Source: JBHIBC01 sp046758905 (GTDB taxonomy: Bacteria; Acidobacteriota; Polarisedimenticolia; Gp22-AA2). From it: a stretch of DNA of 12,111 nt. Positions within the stretch are counted from its first letter, which is position 1, and each line of letters begins with the position of its first letter. The translations under genes were made by a program, and so were the position numbers. This document shows, one piece after another, positions 7,930 to 12,111 of the stretch. The stretch covers positions 1 through 12,111 of the forward strand of contig JBHIBC010000081.1 of NCBI GenBank assembly GCA_046758905.1, read 5' to 3'. The notes under the pieces are model-generated. The model was not told the DNA's origin and made no database searches. It saw only the letters and a program-made list of their open reading frames with translations.

Positions 7930-9171
7930 CTACTCGTAGCGCAGCGCCTCCGACGGATCCAGCTGCGAGGCCCGCCAGGAGGGATAGAGGGTCGCCAGAA
8001 ACGAGACCGCCACGGTCGCAGCGGCGACCAGCAGGAGGTCCAGGGGCCGGACGTGGAACGGCACGTAGGGGATGAAGTAGACGTCCACGGGCAGGTTGAC
8101 GACGCGATAGCGGTCCAGAAGCCAGGCCAGGACGCTGCCCAGGCCGATGCCGGCCGCCGTCCCGAACAGCGCGATGATCAGGCCCTGCAGCAGGAAGATG
8201 CGCCGGACGGCGGCCCGCGTGGCGCCCATGGCCGACAGGACGCCGATATCGCGCATCTTCTCCATCACCATCAGGACCAGGATCGAGACGATGTTCAGCG
8301 CCGCGACGATCACGATGAGCCCGATGGCGATCGACATCGCCAGCTTCTCGAGACGCAGCGCCGAGAAGAAGGTGCGGTTCATGCGGATCAGATCGTTGAC
8401 GTAGAAGCCGTCCCCCAGGGAGCCCTGCACGTCGCGGGCGGCGCGCTGGACCTCGCCGGGACGCACCACGCGGGCCTCGATGGCGGTCGCCTGATCCGCC
8501 CCGAGCCCCACAAAGCGCCGCGCCGCGTCGATCGAGACGTACACGCGGCTGCTGTCGATCTCGTAGAAGCCCGCGTCGGCGAGGGCGGCGACCTCGAACT
8601 CGCGGCTCTTCGGGACGGTGAGCAGGGGCGAGACGTCGGCCCGCGCGATGATCAACCGCACGACGTCCCCCGGACCGACCCCCAGCGTCTGGGCCAGGTC
8701 CTTGCCGAGGACGGCGCGGTCCCGTCCGGCCGCGGTCGGGGTGGCGAGCAGCCCCAGATCCCCCCGGACGTGCGACGCGATCTCGGTGACCAGCCTCTCG
8801 GCGTCCGGTTCGATCCCCTTGATGAGCACGGCGGTTCCGGCCGGGTTGAGCCGGCTCACCGCCATTCCCTTCTCGAACACGACCGGGGCGGCCGCCGCCA
8901 CCGGCTCGAGCCCGGCGACACGCCGGAGAGTCGCCCGGGCGTCGTCCAGGGGCCGCCCCGACCAGCCGGAGAGTATCGTCAGGTGGGCGTTGGCCCCGAG
9001 GATCTTGGCCTGGATCTGCTCCTGGAACCCGGTCATCAGCGCGAGCACGACGACCAGCGCGGCCACCCCGACCACGATCCCTACGGCGGAGATGAGGGAG
9101 ATGACGTAGATGATCGCCTGCTTGCGCCTGGCCAGCAGATAGCGCCTGGCGATAAAGAGTGGATATCCCAT
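7930..9171 (-). CDS. lolC: Lipoprotein-releasing ABC transporter permease (LolC/LolE/LolF family)
   Basis: This is the membrane subunit that, with LolD, extracts mature lipoproteins from the inner membrane. The 413 residues show the family layout: N-terminal IARRYLLARRKQ, TM1 (about 19-46), a long periplasmic domain (about 47-278), then TM2 (279-303), TM3 (324-352) and TM4 (376-396). The LolD-coupling segment MRDIGVLSAMGATRAAVRRI lies at 306-325, and the C-terminus ends YPSWRASQLDPSEALRYE. The ATG at 9171 is chosen because GGGAGG lies 8 nt upstream and the protein then begins at the family's start; a TTG at 9249 is in frame but coincides with the predicted -35. Only one permease is seen, with lolD immediately downstream, which fits a LolF-type homodimer rather than a LolC/LolE heterodimer, although a second copy elsewhere cannot be excluded. 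Confidence 0.93.
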   Translation of the reverse strand: MGYPLFIARRYLLARRKQAIIYVISLISAVGIVVGVAALVVVLALMTGFQEQIQAKILGANAHLTILSGWSGRPLDDARATLRRVAGLEPVAAAAPVVFEKGMAVSRLNPAGTAVLIKGIEPDAERLVTEIASHVRGDLGLLATPTAAGRDRAVLGKDLAQTLGVGPGDVVRLIIARADVSPLLTVPKSREFEVAALADAGFYEIDSSRVYVSIDAARRFVGLGADQATAIEARVVRPGEVQRAARDVQGSLGDGFYVNDLIRMNRTFFSALRLEKLAMSIAIGLIVIVAALNIVSILVLMVMEKMRDIGVLSAMGATRAAVRRIFLLQGLIIALFGTAAGIGLGSVLAWLLDRYRVVNLPVDVYFIPYVPFHVRPLDLLLVAAATVAVSFLATLYPSWRASQLDPSEALRYE

Positions 9172-9179
9172 GCGGGGCG

Positions 9180-9185
9180 CCTCCC
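9180..9185 (-). promoter_or_regulatory. Ribosome binding site deciding the lolC start
   Basis: GGGAGG on the minus strand is 8 nt before ATG (9171-9169). It favours this start over in-frame upstream codons at 9249 and 9234, which lie on or near the predicted promoter. Confidence 0.6.
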
Positions 9186-9220
9186 GCCGGACGCCGTCCC
9201 GCCCGCCGGGCAGGCCGCTC

Positions 9221-9249
9221 ATCCTACAGCGGCCCATCCGGCAGGTCAA
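9221..9249 (-). promoter_or_regulatory. Predicted sigma70-like promoter for the lolC operon
   Basis: The minus strand has TTGACC (9249-9244; 5 of 6 matches), a 17-nt spacer and TAGGAT (9226-9221; 4 of 6). The start of transcription would be near 9214, about 43 nt before the lolC ATG, leaving room for the GGGAGG site. It lies in the 155-bp divergent region, where no gene is seen. Confidence 0.55.
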
Positions 9250-9297
9250 GGATCGGGCGCACCCCAGTTCGCCGCTGCACCCCTCACCCTTCCGGCG

Positions 9298-9303
9298 TAT
9301 GAT
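9298..9303 (+). promoter_or_regulatory. Candidate -10 for the VWFA-related gene
   Basis: TATGAT (5 of 6 matches to TATAAT) lies 23 nt before the ATG at 9327. No convincing -35 is found at 16-18 nt spacing, so this is only a suggestion. Confidence 0.25.
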
Positions 9304-9326
9304 CTCGGTGCGACGGACGAACCGGC

Positions 9327-11441
9327 ATGCACCGACCCCGTCTTCTGCCGGCCGCGACGATGCTCGCGGCGCTGATCGCGCCCACGGCCGCGCTCTGGCG
9401 CGCTCCGGGCGCCGCGGCGGATGATCGACCCGCCGGCGCCGCTCCGGCGCCGCTGGTCGAGCGCGCCACTTCCGAGATGGTCCTCATCGAGGCCTACGTC
9501 ACCGGTCGTGACGGCCGTCCGGTCCGGGGCCTGACGGTCTCCGACTTCGTCCTGAAGGTCGACCGGCGCGCCAAGCCGATCTCCTCCTTCGAGCACGTCG
9601 TGATCGTCCCCTCCTCCCCGGAGGAGGCGCCCTCGCCCGCCGGCGGGAGGCCGCCGTCCGCGGCCCACCGCGGCGCGCGCGCCCTCCCCCGCCGGCTGGT
9701 CCTGTTCTTCGAGGACGCCACCTCCCGCTTCGAGAACCTGACGCAGGCGCGGCTCGCGGCGGAGCGGTTCGTGAGGTCGGGACTGGCGCCGACCGACGAG
9801 GTCGCCATCGTCGCCTACGACCCCAACCGGAGGTTGGAGGTCCTGAGCGATTTCACCACCGACCGCGAGGGGCTGCGGGCGGCGATCCGGAAAAGCCTCG
9901 AGGACGCGAGACGATTCTCCGACTTCGCGAGCCGGCAGGAGGACCGCAGGGACGAGATCCTCCGCACCTCACGCGGCGCCCTGCGCGGCGGCAGCGCCCG
10001 GGCGGCGGTCTCCCTCGCCGCGACCTTCGCGAGGGAGGACACCGCCCTGATGGCCCCCGTCCTTCGCGCGCTGGCGAACCTGATCGACGCGCTGGCGGCA
10101 TGGCCAGGATACAAGGGGATCATCTTCGTGGGCGCGGGCATCCCGGAATACCCCGGAGCCGACTACTGGAGCCCGACCATCGTCGGGCGCGATCGCTTCC
10201 TGCTCGACATCCAGAGCTTCAACCTCTCGGCCGAGCTCAAGGCCCTGGCGCGCTCCGCTGCGGCGAGCGGCGTCGCGCTGCACTCGGTGCAGACCAGCGG
10301 CCTGGTCCCGGGGACCAGCGCCAGGACGCCCGGACACGTCGGGCTTCGCCATTCGCCGCAGCAGTCGGCCTTCCGGCGCGAGAACTCGCTCAAGAACCTG
10401 GCGCTGAACTCCGGAGGGATCTCCTCCACGTCGAACGACATCCTCGAGGGGCTCGAGAGGATCGAGCGGGGCAGCCGGGAGTACTACGTCCTCGGGTACG
10501 TGCCCGAGGGGCCACCCGACGGCCTCTATCACTCGGTGACCGTCAAGGTCCGGATCGGCGGCGCCCGGGTCCGCCACCGGGACGGCTTCATCCGCCTGAC
10601 GCCGGATGAGGCCCTCGAGCGCCGCATCGAGGCCGCCCACCTCCTCCCGGAGCTTCACTCGGACCTGCCGCTCGAGATCGCCGCCGTGCCGGGGCCCGGA
10701 GACTCCTCCTCGCGGACGACCGACATCGTGCTCTACGTGGCCGAAGGCGAGATCCTCTTCGTGCCTCACGGCAGCCGTCGCGCGGCGCGGATCGAGGTCG
10801 GGCTGGTGGGGCTGGACGCGGGCGGCCGGGAGACCTACCGGGCGGCGCGGAGGATCCGCGTCGCCGTCCCGGCGGGGGCCGGACCGTCGCTCGGCCTCGA
10901 CCTGGTCTCCCGCATCACCCTCCCGGTCCGGGACCAGACGATCACGGCCGTCCTCTCCGACCTCCAGTCGGGCGCCATCGGGGCCGCACGGCTCGGCCTC
11001 TCCCGCTCCGATCTGGCCGAGCAGCGTCTGGTGGGGCTGTCGATCTACGCGCTGAACCAGACGGCCCTATGGATCGAGTTCGACCGGCCGGAGGCCGGCG
11101 AGGAGCAGGAGCGGCTCGCGGACTACGAGCAGGGGCCGGCCCTCCGGGCCCGCTTCGCCCCGGGCGAGCCTCTGGCCTGCGCGTTCAGGCTCCCGCACGG
11201 CGCGCTCCCCGCCGCCGCGGAGTTCGACCTGCAGATCCTGAAGGACCACCGGGTGGTCCGCTCCAAGCCGCTCGTGATCGAGGACGGGCAGACCGGCGTG
11301 ATCAAGGCGACCCTCCCCACCGAGGGCCTCGCGGACGGGTCGTACGTCCTGTCGATCCGGGAGAGGAGCGACGCGGGAGGCCGGGAGCGCGGCCGGCTGG
11401 GCTTCCGCATCGGCCCCGACGGCCGGGCCGTCGGGCCCTGA
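9327..11441 (+). CDS. Secreted VWFA-related protein (TIGR03436-like, typical of Acidobacteriota)
   Basis: This looks like the VWFA-related family expanded in Acidobacteriota; its function is not established. The 704 residues begin with a signal peptide (HRPRLL, hydrophobic to about 22, AxA-type site near 29-31). An Ig-like segment (about 49-93) contains the hallmark VLIEAYVTGRDGRPVRGLTV and SDFVLKVD. The VWA-like domain (about 122-390) has LVLFFEDATSRFENL (125-139), DEVAIVAYD (157-165), GYKGIIFVGAGIPEYPG (261-277), GGISSTSNDI (363-372) and REYYVLGYVPEGPPDGLYHS (384-403). The MIDAS-like motif reads D130-A-T-S-R rather than D-x-S-x-S, so metal binding is doubtful. Residues about 440-704 are beta-rich and unrecognised. 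An Arg/Ser/Asp-rich segment at 192-225 looks flexible. The ATG at 9327 has a weak RBS; an internal ATG at 9360 would shorten the signal peptide. It is transcribed divergently from lolC. Confidence 0.85.
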   Translation: MHRPRLLPAATMLAALIAPTAALWRAPGAAADDRPAGAAPAPLVERATSEMVLIEAYVTGRDGRPVRGLTVSDFVLKVDRRAKPISSFEHVVIVPSSPEEAPSPAGGRPPSAAHRGARALPRRLVLFFEDATSRFENLTQARLAAERFVRSGLAPTDEVAIVAYDPNRRLEVLSDFTTDREGLRAAIRKSLEDARRFSDFASRQEDRRDEILRTSRGALRGGSARAAVSLAATFAREDTALMAPVLRALANLIDALAAWPGYKGIIFVGAGIPEYPGADYWSPTIVGRDRFLLDIQSFNLSAELKALARSAAASGVALHSVQTSGLVPGTSARTPGHVGLRHSPQQSAFRRENSLKNLALNSGGISSTSNDILEGLERIERGSREYYVLGYVPEGPPDGLYHSVTVKVRIGGARVRHRDGFIRLTPDEALERRIEAAHLLPELHSDLPLEIAAVPGPGDSSSRTTDIVLYVAEGEILFVPHGSRRAARIEVGLVGLDAGGRETYRAARRIRVAVPAGAGPSLGLDLVSRITLPVRDQTITAVLSDLQSGAIGAARLGLSRSDLAEQRLVGLSIYALNQTALWIEFDRPEAGEEQERLADYEQGPALRARFAPGEPLACAFRLPHGALPAAAEFDLQILKDHRVVRSKPLVIEDGQTGVIKATLPTEGLADGSYVLSIRERSDAGGRERGRLGFRIGPDGRAVGP

Positions 11442-11459
11442 CCGATCCGTCGAGCTCCT

Positions 11460-11476
11460 CGGGCGGACCTCGCCCG
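11460..11476. terminator. Hairpin in the convergent intergenic region
   Basis: CGGGCG-gacct-CGCCCG forms a perfect 6-bp stem with a 5-nt loop in the 37-bp gap between two converging genes (stops at 11441 and 11479). It could serve both strands as a terminator. Neither side has a clear T-run, so the call is tentative. Confidence 0.4.
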
Positions 11477-11478
11477 GG

Positions 11479-12111
11479 TCAGGGCCGCGGCTCCTCCACG
11501 CGCTTGCGGGCCACCCAGGAGCCGGAGGTCGGCTGCCCCCCCGTCAGGACGTAGTTCTCCCAGGTGCCGCGGAGGGTCCGTCCGTCCGGGGAGACCCTGC
11601 CCTCGAGGTCGGAGGAACGGCCCAGCTTCGAGTCGATCCGATGCAGGAGGACCTTGCCGTCCACGAACGTCCCCTGGAGACTCCCCTTCCACCCTCCCTC
11701 CATGACGTACTCGCCCGATAGGAGGGTGCCCGACTGGCGGAGCGTGAAGGCGCCCGTGTCCCCGCTGGGCAGGTAGGTCACGTCCCAGACCCCGGTGAGC
11801 GCCTCGTTGTCCGCCGGGAGGGTGCGGCGCAGCCGATCGATCCGCTCCTGCAGGATCTCGATCCTCTGGTGGGCGTCGCGGATGGCGCTCCGGATCTGGC
11901 GGCCGTCACGGAACAGCGCCTCCAGGGTCCGCTCCGCCTGCTGGAGGGCCCCGTCCCGGTAATCGATCAGCTCCGGGTCCGCCTCCACCCGGCCTTCCAC
12001 CATCGCCTCGAGCTCCCTCAGGAGAAGGCCAAGCCGGTCGCGCGCCGCCTCCTGGGCGCGCGCGTTCTCGGAGTGACGCTGCAGCGCCGAATCGAGGCGC
12101 CGCTGCTCCAC
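11479..12111 (-). CDS. Unknown protein: coiled coil plus beta-rich C-terminal domain (may extend past the right edge)
   Basis: I do not recognise this protein. The 210 visible residues split in two. Residues 1-100 are charged and helical, rich in Arg/Glu/Gln/Leu, probably a coiled coil (e.g. RIEILQERIDRLRRTL at 83-98). Residues 105-203 form a compact beta-rich domain: LTGVWDVTYLPSG, FTLRQSGTLLSGEYVMEGG, GSLQGTFVDGKVLLHRI, DLEGRVSPDGRTLRGTWE, SGSWVARK. Its repeated G-x-W and S-G-x-Y strand pattern recalls small lipocalin-like or ligand-barrel domains, but this is shape only. The first codon in the window is GTG at 12111, but no upstream sequence is available, so the true start may lie further out and could include a signal peptide. 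It converges on the VWFA-related gene, with 37 bp between stops. Confidence 0.6.
   Translation of the reverse strand: MEQRRLDSALQRHSENARAQEAARDRLGLLLRELEAMVEGRVEADPELIDYRDGALQQAERTLEALFRDGRQIRSAIRDAHQRIEILQERIDRLRRTLPADNEALTGVWDVTYLPSGDTGAFTLRQSGTLLSGEYVMEGGWKGSLQGTFVDGKVLLHRIDSKLGRSSDLEGRVSPDGRTLRGTWENYVLTGGQPTSGSWVARKRVEEPRP

Noticed and set aside
7669..9375. Plus-strand open frame of 568 codons opposite lolC
   Set aside because: It is antisense to an unambiguous Lol permease and runs through the divergent promoter region.

Overview
The window is very GC-rich and almost fully coding. It carries the core of a Gram-negative outer-membrane assembly locus. The best guess for the host is a high-GC member of the Acidobacteriota or a close relative. 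Two things suggest this: a VWFA-related secreted protein of the kind expanded in Acidobacteriota (TIGR03436-like), and the gene order lolC-lolD-clpC-bamA-ompH-lpxD. The phylum is an inference; the diderm envelope follows directly from the gene content.

Minus strand, 9171 down to 1. Six genes run one way with short gaps: lolC and lolD (lipoprotein release from the inner membrane), clpC (AAA+ unfoldase), bamA (outer-membrane beta-barrel insertase), ompH/skp (periplasmic chaperone) and lpxD (lipid A acyltransferase, cut by the left edge). Together they supply lipoprotein export, barrel insertion, chaperoning of barrel precursors and lipid A synthesis. clpC is the odd member. A good sigma70-like promoter lies upstream of lolC (9221-9249) and a second inside the 3' end of lolD (7230-7259), just upstream of clpC. 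A weaker extended -10 lies before ompH. bamA and lpxD both appear to start with TTG.

Plus strand, 9327-11441. A secreted VWFA-related protein is transcribed divergently from lolC across a 155-bp intergenic region. It ends in a short convergent intergenic hairpin facing a minus-strand gene (11479 to the right edge). That gene encodes a coiled coil followed by a beta-rich C-terminal domain of unknown function.

The most remarkable feature is in bamA. Just after the loop-6 signature motif, the barrel carries about 140 residues of tandem 11-12-residue EF-hand-like calcium-binding loops (D-x-N-x-N-G-x-x-D-P-G-E type), with all four cysteines of the mature protein. A second insertion, highly charged and proline-rich, interrupts POTRA domain 3. 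The conserved R-G-F/Y of loop 6 reads R-V-F. Together these suggest a BamA with a calcium-dependent surface domain. No stretch above 300 bases lacks a gene, and I saw no tRNA, rRNA, CRISPR array or mobile element.
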